Assembly: GCA_011959285.1 (NCBI GenBank) | Contig: BLLW01000010.1 | Span: 1-64,000, forward strand | DNA length: 64,000 nucleotides | Source: Lachnospiraceae bacterium | GTDB taxonomy: Bacteria > Bacillota > Clostridia > Lachnospirales > Lachnospiraceae | Direction of reading: 5' to 3' | Part shown: positions 52,722 to 61,841 of the stretch, one piece after another | Layout of the letters: each line of letters begins with the position of its first letter | Position numbering within the stretch: position 1 is the first letter of the stretch | Program-made: the position numbers and the translations under genes | The notes under the pieces: generated by a model | Told to the model about the DNA's origin: nothing | What the model saw: the letters and a program-made list of their open reading frames with translations, nothing else | Database searches by the model: none

Positions 52722-53545
52722 AAAAATTTTTATCAGTTATTACCGTAATTATGATTTCTGTTTCACTTATCGCATGTGGGGATAAAAGCAAAGAAACCGA
52801 TATAAACGCAAACAGTGACAGCACCTTGGTTCAAGCAGAAGAAACGATCTTGCAAGAAGACACAGTCAGCGAAGTTAACAATAATGTGAGCGATTTGACA
52901 GAAGATGTGCTAAGAAGTTATCCTGAAACAGATGCATCGTATTTTATAACGACGCCATCCCGCGAATCCATGCACGGCGTGGAAGGAGAGATTGCGATTA
53001 TCGGTTACGAGGGTCCGGACAGCATTGTCGTAATACCGGAAGAAATTGACGGCAAAAGGGTGGCGGCAATTGAATATCTTGCGACAGAAAATATAACGGC
53101 GCTTTCAATTCCGGGATCCGTAATGCGGGTTTGTGAAGATGCATTTATGTCATCTTACAATTTAAAACTAGTTGTTTTCGAAGAAGGAATCACTTCCATT
53201 GGCAACGGCGCGTTTCTTGCCTGCAGGCAGCTGGAAACCGTAATACTTCCGGAAACATTAGAAAGTATAGGCGCGACAGCATTTGCATCAACCGCAATCA
53301 CTCAGATTACGCTGCCAAGTCAAATTACAGAAATCCCGCAGTATGCATTTAGCAGCCTAAACGATTTAACCATTACGGTAGAAGATAACATAGAATCCGT
53401 TGGTACATTTGCTTTTCATGAAAGTAATCATGTTACAATTATAGTAAAAGAAGGGTCAAAGAGTATGGAAGCAATTGAAAAATATAATCAAGAGGCAAGC
53501 CCTGATAACAAGGAGATACCGCCACTAAATATTCAGAAGAAATAA
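52718..53545 (+). CDS. Lipoprotein with leucine-rich repeat 5 (BspA-like) domain
   Basis: A 275-residue exported lipoprotein; VSLIACGDK gives the lipidated Cys20. A Glu/Asn/Asp-rich spacer is followed by LRR_5 repeats of about 23 residues: IEYLATENITALSIPGSVMRVCEDAF, EEGITSIGNGAFLACRQLETVILPETLESIGATAF, TQITLPSQITEIPQYAF. GAGGAGG lies upstream of the ATG. Such proteins are usually surface adhesins or binding scaffolds. Followed by a strong terminator. Confidence 0.88.
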   Translation: MKKFLSVITVIMISVSLIACGDKSKETDINANSDSTLVQAEETILQEDTVSEVNNNVSDLTEDVLRSYPETDASYFITTPSRESMHGVEGEIAIIGYEGPDSIVVIPEEIDGKRVAAIEYLATENITALSIPGSVMRVCEDAFMSSYNLKLVVFEEGITSIGNGAFLACRQLETVILPETLESIGATAFASTAITQITLPSQITEIPQYAFSSLNDLTITVEDNIESVGTFAFHESNHVTIIVKEGSKSMEAIEKYNQEASPDNKEIPPLNIQKK

Positions 53546-53559
53546 TCTTAAGTATGCAC

Positions 53560-53641
53560 AGTTCAAATACCGGCTTCCATCAGGGTCGTCTGCCTTGCAA
53601 TGTTATATACAGCACTGCCGGCAGGCAGCCCTGAACTTTTT
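53560..53641 (+). terminator. Long interrupted terminator after the LRR lipoprotein
   Basis: AGTTC/GAACT, AGGG/CCCT and CTGCC/GGCAG arms nest in order (53560-53564 with 53633-53637; 53582-53585 with 53629-53632; 53590-53594 with 53620-53624), followed by TTTTT. It separates this gene from the convergent Lhr gene. Confidence 0.6.
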
Positions 53642-53646
53642 AATAC

Positions 53647-56600
53647 CTATCGATACAACGCATATCCCTGTACTTCTCTGGAAAATCCACTTTTTTCAAG
53701 GCGCCTTGCCGAATCGTCAGGATATTCTTTCACTAGGATTCTCTTTCTCCCCGTAAAAATCTGTCCTCTCCGATACCCTTTTGCAAATTCTTCAAGCGCT
53801 TCCTCCAAATGCTCCTCTTCAAACACGCGCAAAATCCCGCCATTTCTTTCAAAAACAGTCACCGGCATACCGCCCCGCAGCGCCACAGTGCTTCCCGTCA
53901 CGTTTAAGAAAGCGCTGTCCGCCTGATGGGGGAGCAGTTTTCCCCACACCTGCATCGGGTCTGCCGCGTTCATCCATATAAGCTCCTCCCCCGCATTCCG
54001 AAGGCTCGCCGTGATTCCTCCAAAGTCCGTCCCTCTGATAAACTGTGCACCGGAAAGCCCTTCCACAAAGTATCCCCTTCTCACCTGCCCTGTATATTCC
54101 ATGATGCGCAGGCGGGATAACGCCTCCTGCCACGAAAGACCGCAGGCTGCCGCCGTCTCCCGGCACAGCACCTTATACCGATCAAAACAGCGCTCCATCT
54201 GTTCCTCAAGACTCAGCGGACGGATGGGTCTGACCAGATCCCACCGCCCTGCACTTAACGCCCTCACCCGCGCCCCTGCCCGCACCCGCGGGGTTGACTT
54301 CCTGATTTTCTCCCTGTCAATCCACTGCCGCACCGGCACAAAGCTGTCCGCGCATACGATTCCCTTTTCCATCAGAGAAAGGAGGGTGTCATAAGGCGAT
54401 TCTCCGCCAATCGCACTGCCTAACGCCTGCATGAAGCTGGCGCCTCTATTTAAAAGCGCCCTGGCAAGAAGTTCTTCCTTTTCCGACAACGCCTCCCACT
54501 TGATCTGCGGCGCGCTGTCATAGTCTATCCGGTCCGTCCTGCTAAAACAGATTCTTCCGCCTTCCTCCATATACCAAAAAATATCTCCCTTAGCGAGAAT
54601 GCCATCCAGCAGATTTTCCCTATATCCCTGCACCCTTCCCGGCAAAAGAATCTCTTCCCACGCCGCTGCGGGGTAGGAAGCGCCAAGTAGGGAGCCCAGT
54701 GCCCGTTCCAGAGCCTCCTCCGGCGGCGCCAAGTGTTTCACGCCTGCTGCCATCAAGGATGCATACGCCTCCGGTTTGCAGGTCCCAATTTCTTCCCTGC
54801 GGTTTTTCAGCGTTTTCCTCCTGGCGCGCTTATACAATTGGGCATGATAATAGATAACCCGCTCTTCTCCCCCCGGCTCTTGTGTGTCAGCAGATACCGT
54901 CTGCCGCACCGCCTCCTTTTTTGTACACAATTCTTCCAACACATCCTTTGCCGTCTCCTCAGTAAAGCCATAACGAAGTGCCGTCTGCCACAGATCTGCA
55001 CCTCCCCGGTACCGGAGCATCCGGCGGACGATCTGGCACTGTTCTTTCCGTCCGCCCTCTTCCAGCGCCGTCCGGTATTCCTCCTTCTGTTCCGCCGCAA
55101 TCCAAAGCCCCTGCTCTAGATACACCGCCCGCCCCTGTCTGTGCAGCTCCTCCAGCCACTCTATGGGAACCTCCAAATCCCCTGCCGCCAGATCGCCTTC
55201 CATCATCAGAAGCGAATGAAGCTGCTTTTCATCCTCAGGCAGCTTTTCCCTTGCCTGAACCTGCAAAAGTTCCTCCGCACCCGGCAAAATCAGATGCTCC
55301 TCCTGTTTTAACGCTTCTTCTACCGCCTTGTGGATGCCCTGCGGCGTAGGCGCATAATCGTACATCACTGCCGCCTCCTGGCTCCACTGCAAAGGCAGTG
55401 ACATAGGGGAAGGAATCTGTGTATAAACCTCCCGCACCACCACCGCGCCTGACCGGATCATGCAGAGCAGTTCCCGGACGCCCTTTACATCCCAAAGCTG
55501 TTCCATGCATTCCTGCCTCGTCTCCCGGATCAGCGGATGCTCCTTTTCCCCTGCCACCTGATCCAGCATCTCCGCGCTACGCAGCCGCTGCATCCATAAG
55601 GGCTGTCTCTTGTTCCCCTTTGCCCCCATCATCAGCGCCCTGCCGCAGTTATAACGGAACGCCATATTAAATATGGGCGCAGACAAAAGCAGAGCAGATA
55701 AGACGGCTTCCGCCGTCTCCGGATCGATCCTTCCCAGAATCCCCTCAGGCAGCGGCTTGTCTCCGTAAGCATAAAGCAAAAATCCATCTTCCTCGTCCAC
55801 GCTCCCCACATTCATCCCCAGCTCCATCTGCGCCGCCTGCGCTGCGAGCAGGGAAAGTGGGGCGTTGATCCGCCGTCCAAAAATAGAATGAATCATCAGC
55901 TGACTGTTACCGGACTGATCCCGGAAATGTTCCGCCACAATCGTCCGGTCGTCGGGCAGCCCTCCTGTGACCGCCATCTGTCTGCTCAAATATCCTTCTG
56001 AAAGCCGTGCAGCCGACGCATCCAGCCCCAGCCCTGCAAGGGCATCCATCAGCTTTCCATCCCGGCAGGCATCCGAAAGGCTGCGCATAATCCGCCCAAA
56101 CAGGATGCCTGTCTCCTTGCTCCGTCCCTTTAGTTCCCCCTTCCAGAAGGGAAGTCTTGCGCCTTCCACAGGCGCCTGGGTCACCGTCACGGTATCCCTG
56201 CCAATGTCCACTACCTTCCATCCGAATGCCCCCAAAATAAAACGGTCCCCTTTCTGGCTTTCGTAGACAAATTCCTCATCCGCCTCGCCTACCTTCACCC
56301 CGTCCTGTGTTCGCACGGTATAAAGCCCCTTATCGGGAATGGTACCCCCTGCCGATATAGCAAGCATTCTGCTGTAACCGTCCCCTTCCACTTTATCGTG
56401 AATCCTGTCATACAAGATTCTGGGGCGCACCGGAACCTCCCGCTTGTGCTCGTAGTCCCCTGCCAGCATCCGAAGCACTGCTTTTACATCCTCCCTCGTC
56501 ACTTGGGAAAAGGACCAGGCTCTTGGCAGAATCTTCATCACATCATCTACCTCATAACCTTGAAATGCCGCCATGGAAACCAGATGCTGCGCCAGCACGT

Positions 56601-57792
56601 CCAGACACCCTTTGGGCGGATTCATGTGCTCCACTTCCCCTTCTCTGGCAAGCTGCGCCGTCATTCCGCTTAAGATGCACTCCGCCGGGGTTCTGGGAAA
56701 CAGGTACATAACGCTGGTGCGGTCAGGATTATGTCCCGCCCGCCCAAGTCTTTGCAAAGTACCGGAAACTGTGCGGGGACACCCCACCTGCAGTACCTGA
56801 TCGATTTCTCCCACATCAATTCCCAGTTCCATGGAAGATGTAGCGCATAAAAGACGCAGCCTCCCCTCCCGCAACGCCTCCTCCGCCTCTCGGCGCTGCT
56901 CCTTGGATAAACTTCCATGGTGCACGCGGGCAAAATCCTCCCCGCCGATTAGGTTTACATAATACGCCAGTTTCTCCGCATACCGCCTTCCTTCCACAAA
57001 GGCAATCACACTCCGGTTCCCCTGGCAATACTGATATACCAGCTTCGACAATTCCTGCCACACCGGATCCTTTTTCTTTTTGCTGCTGTCCACATAAGAA
57101 CCAAGAATTTCAAGCCGCACCTTCTTTTTCATAAAAGGCGACACCACCCGTACCTCCTCCGGCGCAAGATAGCGGGCGGCATCCTCTAGCGGCGATATGG
57201 TGGCGGATAGTCCGATACGCTGCAAAGGTTTTGAACACAAGAAATCCAGCCTTGCCAGCGATAACATCAGATGGGCGCCCCTCTTCGTATCGATCAGCGC
57301 ATGCAGCTCATCTATAATCACAGCCCCCGCCGTGCAGAGCATATTCTGCCCTGTTTTACTAGTGAGCATCAGATACAAAGATTCCGGCGTAATAATCAAA
57401 ATATGGGGCGGTTTTCGGATCATCTGCCGCCTCTCCTGCTGGGTCGTGTCTCCGGTGCGGATTGCCACCCGCACAAACGCCTCCCCATCAATCCCCAAAA
57501 GCGGCTTCCGCAGGTTTTCCCTGATGTCCGATGCCAGAGATTTAAGAGGCGAAACATAAATCAACTGCAGTTCCTGTTTTAACGCCCCATCCAGTGCCAT
57601 CCTCTTAAACCGGTCCAAAAAGACTAAAAAAGCGGAAAGAGTCTTTCCCGTCCCTGTAGGCGCAGACACCAGCACATGCCCGCCGGCTGCAATAACCGGC
57701 CAGCTCTCCTTCTGCACCGGCGTAGGCTCCCCCAGCGTTTCCCTGAACCAATCCGCTGTCTTTGAATCAAATAGCCGCAAACAATCTTCCAT
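53647..57792 (-). CDS. lhr: Lhr-like ATP-dependent helicase
   Basis: A 1381-residue SF2 helicase. Q-motif PTPVQKESWPVI, Walker A SAPTGTGKT (about 40-48), DEAH-like VIIDELHALIDTKRG (about 158), GLSATIS (SAT), LLCATSSMELGIDVGEIDQVLQVG and QRLGRAGHNPD. The C-terminal half holds the winged helix and Lhr-CTD regions (DLWQTALRYGFTEETAKDVLEEL; HTH-type LCRETAAACGLSWQEALSRLRIMEYTGQVRRGYFVEGLSGAQFI). Full-length, like mycobacterial Lhr rather than the short Lhr-core. A DNA-repair or RNA-related helicase. ATG at 57792 chosen because homologues begin near FDSKTADWF. Confidence 0.93.
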   Translation of the reverse strand: MEDCLRLFDSKTADWFRETLGEPTPVQKESWPVIAAGGHVLVSAPTGTGKTLSAFLVFLDRFKRMALDGALKQELQLIYVSPLKSLASDIRENLRKPLLGIDGEAFVRVAIRTGDTTQQERRQMIRKPPHILIITPESLYLMLTSKTGQNMLCTAGAVIIDELHALIDTKRGAHLMLSLARLDFLCSKPLQRIGLSATISPLEDAARYLAPEEVRVVSPFMKKKVRLEILGSYVDSSKKKKDPVWQELSKLVYQYCQGNRSVIAFVEGRRYAEKLAYYVNLIGGEDFARVHHGSLSKEQRREAEEALREGRLRLLCATSSMELGIDVGEIDQVLQVGCPRTVSGTLQRLGRAGHNPDRTSVMYLFPRTPAECILSGMTAQLAREGEVEHMNPPKGCLDVLAQHLVSMAAFQGYEVDDVMKILPRAWSFSQVTREDVKAVLRMLAGDYEHKREVPVRPRILYDRIHDKVEGDGYSRMLAISAGGTIPDKGLYTVRTQDGVKVGEADEEFVYESQKGDRFILGAFGWKVVDIGRDTVTVTQAPVEGARLPFWKGELKGRSKETGILFGRIMRSLSDACRDGKLMDALAGLGLDASAARLSEGYLSRQMAVTGGLPDDRTIVAEHFRDQSGNSQLMIHSIFGRRINAPLSLLAAQAAQMELGMNVGSVDEEDGFLLYAYGDKPLPEGILGRIDPETAEAVLSALLLSAPIFNMAFRYNCGRALMMGAKGNKRQPLWMQRLRSAEMLDQVAGEKEHPLIRETRQECMEQLWDVKGVRELLCMIRSGAVVVREVYTQIPSPMSLPLQWSQEAAVMYDYAPTPQGIHKAVEEALKQEEHLILPGAEELLQVQAREKLPEDEKQLHSLLMMEGDLAAGDLEVPIEWLEELHRQGRAVYLEQGLWIAAEQKEEYRTALEEGGRKEQCQIVRRMLRYRGGADLWQTALRYGFTEETAKDVLEELCTKKEAVRQTVSADTQEPGGEERVIYYHAQLYKRARRKTLKNRREEIGTCKPEAYASLMAAGVKHLAPPEEALERALGSLLGASYPAAAWEEILLPGRVQGYRENLLDGILAKGDIFWYMEEGGRICFSRTDRIDYDSAPQIKWEALSEKEELLARALLNRGASFMQALGSAIGGESPYDTLLSLMEKGIVCADSFVPVRQWIDREKIRKSTPRVRAGARVRALSAGRWDLVRPIRPLSLEEQMERCFDRYKVLCRETAAACGLSWQEALSRLRIMEYTGQVRRGYFVEGLSGAQFIRGTDFGGITASLRNAGEELIWMNAADPMQVWGKLLPHQADSAFLNVTGSTVALRGGMPVTVFERNGGILRVFEEEHLEEALEEFAKGYRRGQIFTGRKRILVKEYPDDSARRLEKSGFSREVQGYALYR

Positions 57793-57937
57793 TTTCCCGT
57801 TGCCCTTCCCTATTTTTGCTTCTCTAAGTACTAGGCACAGGCGGGTCCCTGCCCCCATCACTGCCATCTGCCTGCGCTCCCCCTTGGCTTAATGACATTG
57901 CCCTGTCGGGTGGCAGACTCCCGTACTATCAAATATC

Positions 57938-58771
57938 TCAAACAAACGGATTGAAATACCGGCTTCCATCCCAAAATGTCACCACCAGATCCACCACCAA
58001 AATCGTCAGCACGAATCCAATCGTCAGCCAATCATTCCTTTTCATCTGCCGTCTGGCATACCAAGTGCGCTTCTTTTTCTTACCGAACCCACGAAGCTCC
58101 ATGGCGTTGCTGACCGTCTCAATCCGGTTCAGGCTCGATAAAATAAGGGGCAGAAGAATCGCCACAGAATTTTTCAATCTGGTAAACAGCTTATCCTTGC
58201 CGGATAAGTCGATTCCTCTCGCCTGCTGTGCCTGACTGATATTGTGATATTCCCGCTGCACATCCGGTATGTAGCGCAGGGCAAGGCTGACTGAATAGCC
58301 AATCCTGTAGCTGACCCCGATGCTGGCTAAAGACGCCGCAAACTCGCTTGGGTCTGTGCAGGCAATAAACAAAAGCGCCACCGGCACCACACAGATTACC
58401 TTCATGGTCATGTTGAGGTGATAAAACAACTGCTGCAGGGTAATCGTATAGGGACCTGCGATGGTAAAAAGAACATCCCTGCTGCCATACAATTCCACCC
58501 CGTATTCAGGCGCAAACAAATACACAAACAGATTATTCATGAGTAGAAAAACCGCGGCAAGTCCAAGCACAATGCGGATATCCCGGATTTTGATCTTACT
58601 CACCTTAAAAACTACGGCACTGATCAAAAGCATGCACACCAGCACCCGGGTATCGTAAGTGACCATGCTTGCCACGCTCCAAGCTATGAAAAAAATCAGC
58701 TTCGTGGTTCCCGTCAATTCATGCACAAGGCTGTTCCGCTTGATATAGCTCAATATTGCAATCCTTGCCAT
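57938..58771 (-). CDS. ecfT: ECF transporter T component (EcfT/CbiQ family)
   Basis: A 277-residue membrane protein that couples ATPase to the substrate-binding S component. Five or so helices, and the two Arg-Gly coupling motifs are present in QAQQARGIDL and SNAMELRGFG. ATG at 58771 has GGAGG at 9 nt; it begins one base after the stop of the ATPase gene, so it is translationally coupled. Last gene of the S-A-T operon. Confidence 0.92.
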   Translation of the reverse strand: MARIAILSYIKRNSLVHELTGTTKLIFFIAWSVASMVTYDTRVLVCMLLISAVVFKVSKIKIRDIRIVLGLAAVFLLMNNLFVYLFAPEYGVELYGSRDVLFTIAGPYTITLQQLFYHLNMTMKVICVVPVALLFIACTDPSEFAASLASIGVSYRIGYSVSLALRYIPDVQREYHNISQAQQARGIDLSGKDKLFTRLKNSVAILLPLILSSLNRIETVSNAMELRGFGKKKKRTWYARRQMKRNDWLTIGFVLTILVVDLVVTFWDGSRYFNPFV

Positions 58772-58772
58772 C

Positions 58773-60482
58773 CTACCGCACCTCCTTGTTCTCATATCCG
58801 ATAAAGCATTCTGTAAAGACCTGAGGCTCCTTGATACCGCAGGCAAGACTTAACGTATACAGGCTGGTTTCCTTTAAGCTCGCCGCCTTCACCAGTTCCG
58901 GGTCATTTAAAACATGCGCCGCCGTGGTGTCAGCCAGCATCCTGCCCTCACTGAACACAATCGCCCGCTCCGTATATTCCAGCATCAGATGCATATCGTG
59001 GGTAATCATCAAGATGGTGTATCCCTTTTCATTCAATTCTTTCAGAAAATCCATGATTTCCGTATAGTGACGGTAATCCTGCCCTGCCGTAGGCTCATCC
59101 AATATGATTACCTGGGGACGCTGAACCAAAATACTGGCAATGGTCACGCGCTTCTTCTGTCCGAAGGACAATGCCGAAACCGGCCAGTTCCGAAAGGCAT
59201 ACAGCCCGCACACCTTCAGCGTTTCCTCCACCCGCTTGGTGCGTTCTTCCTTGGACATGCCGCTTTGTACAAGCGCCATCTCCACTTCATCCCAGATCAT
59301 TGGCTTGGAGATCATTTGATTGGGGTTCTGCATCACATAACCAATCCGCGCCGCCCTCTCCTTAATGGTATCTTTCTCCAAATTTCTTCCTTCCATATAA
59401 ATGGCACCGGAAACAGGCTTTTCAAAACCGCAGATCAATTTTGCCATGGTACTCTTTCCTGCCCCGTTCCGTCCTACGATACTGACCATCTCACCCTTGT
59501 GGATGGTAAAATTGATTCCCTGCAGGTTATACTTATACGGCGTATAGCCAAAATCCAGATTCTCCACCCGCAGAAGTTCATCTCCATGCGCTCTGGTCCG
59601 TATCTCCGCCTTCTGCACCTGATACCAATTTTGCACCTTCGCCTTATCTTCCGGTTCAAGCACCAGATGGTCCACATGCTCGGGATGCAGCTCCTTACTG
59701 ATCTCCACACCGGCATAGCGAAGAGCAGTCAGATAAAGCGGTTCCCGGATTCCATGCTGAAGGAGCAGATTTCCTGCAAGCAGTTCCTCCACCGGCATAT
59801 CCGCCGCAATCTCGCCTTCATTCATCAAGATAATCCGATCCATGCTGCGCCAAAGCACATCTTCCAGCCTGTGCTCTATAATCAGGACTGCAGCCCCCGT
59901 GCGCTCATGCACCATATCGATCAATTCTATGGTGGACCGCCCTGCTGCCGGGTCAAGATTCGCCAGCGGCTCGTCAAACAAAAGCACCTTCACCTCTTCC
60001 ACCATCACCCCTGCCAGGCTGACGCGCTGTTTCTGCCCACCGGAGAGTTCCTGGGGCGCATATTCAAGATGATGATCGATATCCACCAGTCCCGCCACCT
60101 TGCCCACCAGCTGCTTCATCTCCTCCTGGGGCACACAGTCATTTTCCGGTGCAAAAGCGATATCTTCTCCCACCGTCAAGCCTATAAACTGCCCGTCTGT
60201 GTCCTGCAGTACCGTTCCCACCGTGTGGCTTAATTCAAAGATGCTGCTTTTGTCCGCCTCCGCGCCGTCCACTAAGAGTTTCCCTGTACTTTTGCCGGGA
60301 TAAGCAAAGGGAATCAGCCCATTGATACAATTGCCGATGGTGCTCTTTCCGCTGCCCGAAGTGCCTGCAATCAGCACCTTTTCCCCCGGATAAATATCCA
60401 GATTGATATGCTTTAAGGTGGGCTCCGCTTGTGCCATATATTGAAAACTGTAGTCTTGGAACGAAATTACAGGGGATGTCAT
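58773..60482 (-). CDS. ECF transporter ATPase, fused A-A' (YkoD-type)
   Basis: A 569-residue protein with two complete ABC ATPase domains in one chain. First: Walker A GTSGSGKST (about 40-48), LSGGQKQRVSLAG, Walker B VLLFDEP. Second: Walker A GRNGAGKST (about 337), LSFGQKKRVTIAS, VIILDEPTAGQD. Fusion of the two ECF ATPases is as in YkoD. It sits between the S and T genes and drives uptake of a vitamin or related nutrient. The opposite strand carries a long open frame that is only a shadow of this gene. Confidence 0.92.
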   Translation of the reverse strand: MTSPVISFQDYSFQYMAQAEPTLKHINLDIYPGEKVLIAGTSGSGKSTIGNCINGLIPFAYPGKSTGKLLVDGAEADKSSIFELSHTVGTVLQDTDGQFIGLTVGEDIAFAPENDCVPQEEMKQLVGKVAGLVDIDHHLEYAPQELSGGQKQRVSLAGVMVEEVKVLLFDEPLANLDPAAGRSTIELIDMVHERTGAAVLIIEHRLEDVLWRSMDRIILMNEGEIAADMPVEELLAGNLLLQHGIREPLYLTALRYAGVEISKELHPEHVDHLVLEPEDKAKVQNWYQVQKAEIRTRAHGDELLRVENLDFGYTPYKYNLQGINFTIHKGEMVSIVGRNGAGKSTMAKLICGFEKPVSGAIYMEGRNLEKDTIKERAARIGYVMQNPNQMISKPMIWDEVEMALVQSGMSKEERTKRVEETLKVCGLYAFRNWPVSALSFGQKKRVTIASILVQRPQVIILDEPTAGQDYRHYTEIMDFLKELNEKGYTILMITHDMHLMLEYTERAIVFSEGRMLADTTAAHVLNDPELVKAASLKETSLYTLSLACGIKEPQVFTECFIGYENKEVR

Positions 60483-60508
60483 ACAATTGCTCCTTCCGCA
60501 TAATAGTC

Positions 60509-60542
60509 AAAAAGAGCCGCCGCATCAAAAACGACCGCTCTT
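60509..60542 (-). terminator. Attenuator-like hairpin between ECF S and ATPase genes
   Basis: AAGAGC/GCTCTT with additional GG-rich pairing and a following T-run (five T) on the minus strand, in the 77-bp gap between the S component stop and the ATPase start. Probably reduces ATPase/T expression relative to S. Confidence 0.55.
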
Positions 60543-60559
60543 CCGATTACCGTTATAGA

Positions 60560-61102
60560 TTAATCTTCCTTATTCAGGGAACCTTTCTTTACAACCGTCT
60601 TTGCATATGCAACTAACAGAAGGGATCCTACGATTCCCGTTGTAATCATGTTCGATACACCTGCCACAAGCCCCTGTGCAAATAACTTCTCGATAGGCTC
60701 TGAATAAATCAGTATATCCAGACAAGGTGCAACAAGTCCCCATGACAACAGATGGGCGATGATCTGTGCAATATTGAAATGAATAATCTTCTTGGTATCA
60801 ATTCCTTCATTCACATTCAGCTTCAATGTAACAATACCGATTACAAGACCTGCAAATGCAGAAGCGATGATCCAGCTCCACCACGGACCGTAATTGGTGG
60901 CATCAATCAACGTATGACCGATAAAGCCAATCAGCAGACCTGCGATTGGTCCGAACAAAGTGGCAAATACCGCCTGAATTGCATACTGCAGACTGATATA
61001 AGTATTCGGAACCGGTGTAGGAATCGAAATCTTTCCTAAAACAAAAAATAACGCTGCACCAATGCCGATGGCAACAACACTTTTGACAGATAGTTTCTTC
61101 AT
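60560..61102 (-). CDS. ECF transporter S component, UPF0397 family
   Basis: A 180-residue membrane protein with five or six helices: SVKSVVAIGIGAALFFVLGKISIPTPVPNTYISLQYAIQAVFATLFGPIAGLLIGFIGHTLIDATNYGPWWSWIIASAFAGLV is the UPF0397 signature region. The S component binds the substrate; family members have been linked to vitamin-type substrates without a settled assignment here. GGAGGG precedes the ATG. First gene of the operon, with an unusually good promoter and a short leader (about 50 nt) too small for a TPP or similar riboswitch. Confidence 0.88.
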   Translation of the reverse strand: MKKLSVKSVVAIGIGAALFFVLGKISIPTPVPNTYISLQYAIQAVFATLFGPIAGLLIGFIGHTLIDATNYGPWWSWIIASAFAGLVIGIVTLKLNVNEGIDTKKIIHFNIAQIIAHLLSWGLVAPCLDILIYSEPIEKLFAQGLVAGVSNMITTGIVGSLLLVAYAKTVVKKGSLNKED

Positions 61103-61162
61103 TAGAATACCCTCCCTCTTTCGCTATATAATATATGATTATGTAAAAAATCGGACACATTA

Positions 61163-61191
61163 ATTATAGACTGACAATGGTATCGTGTCAA
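61163..61191 (-). promoter_or_regulatory. Perfect consensus sigma-A promoter of the ECF operon
   Basis: TTGACA and TATAAT separated by exactly 17 bp on the minus strand, upstream of the UPF0397 S-component gene. Such a perfect match implies strong constitutive transcription unless a repressor acts. Confidence 0.85.
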
Positions 61192-61212
61192 CCGAAACCA
61201 ACGCATTCTGCG

Positions 61213-61839
61213 CTATCCTGTTTTCCTTGCCAGCACGTTTACCCACCGTTCCTCCGCCCTGTCCTTACGGACGTCGCATGTCACATAAAGATCTTCTATA
61301 CAAAAACGATTCCTTTCCATAAGCTCTTTTAAATCCCCTTCCTTATAATTATAGAAAGTTCTGCCATTATCTGTCCTCTCTCCGTCTCCATATTTGAAAG
61401 AAGCATAAATCACCCCATCTTCTTTAAGCGCCATCCAAAGCAGTTTCAGCACATCGCTTATCTCCGTATAGGGGACATGCAAAAGAGATGCACATGCCCA
61501 TATCCCATTAAATTCCTGTCTAAATTGCAGTTCTTCAAACCTTAAGCAAAAAACCTTTTGTTCAAGCAGCTCTTCAGCTTCTCTGCATATCTGCGCAGAA
61601 GCATCCATTGCCGTCACTCGATATCCGGCATCCAGAAACGCTTTTGCATCCCGTCCGCTGCCACACCCGGCATCCAAAATGTGAATACTTGACCGCTCAT
61701 TCTTTGATGTATCTTCTATAAGATTCTGTTGCCCCAAAAGACTTAAGAACCGGTCTCTGTTAAAACTCATATCCGCATCTTTTGTCGTCCTGCAAAACTC
61801 CTTGGCATTCCTCTCATAATAAGATATTGTCTGATCCAT
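61213..61839 (-). CDS. Class I SAM-dependent methyltransferase
   Basis: A 208-residue methyltransferase: SAM motif I ILDAGCGSGRDAKAFLDAGYRVTAMDAS (about 55-80), later GIWACASLLHVPYTEI (motif IV-like) and a C-terminal strand set. Substrate not evident; it is a small-molecule type rather than DNA type, since no N-P-P-Y motif. ATG at 61839 follows GGAAGGAT; starts 2 bp after the HNH gene stop. Last gene of a four-gene unit. Confidence 0.87.
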   Translation of the reverse strand: MDQTISYYERNAKEFCRTTKDADMSFNRDRFLSLLGQQNLIEDTSKNERSSIHILDAGCGSGRDAKAFLDAGYRVTAMDASAQICREAEELLEQKVFCLRFEELQFRQEFNGIWACASLLHVPYTEISDVLKLLWMALKEDGVIYASFKYGDGERTDNGRTFYNYKEGDLKELMERNRFCIEDLYVTCDVRKDRAEERWVNVLARKTG

Positions 61840-61841
61840 GT

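Noticed and set aside
58914..60233. 439-codon open frame on the plus strand over the ECF ATPase
   Set aside because: It is antisense to a clear two-domain ABC ATPase, has His/Arg-rich shadow composition and no own ribosome-binding site.
61103..61162. Riboswitch upstream of the ECF operon
   Set aside because: Leader is only about 50 nt after the promoter, and no conserved riboswitch core is recognisable.
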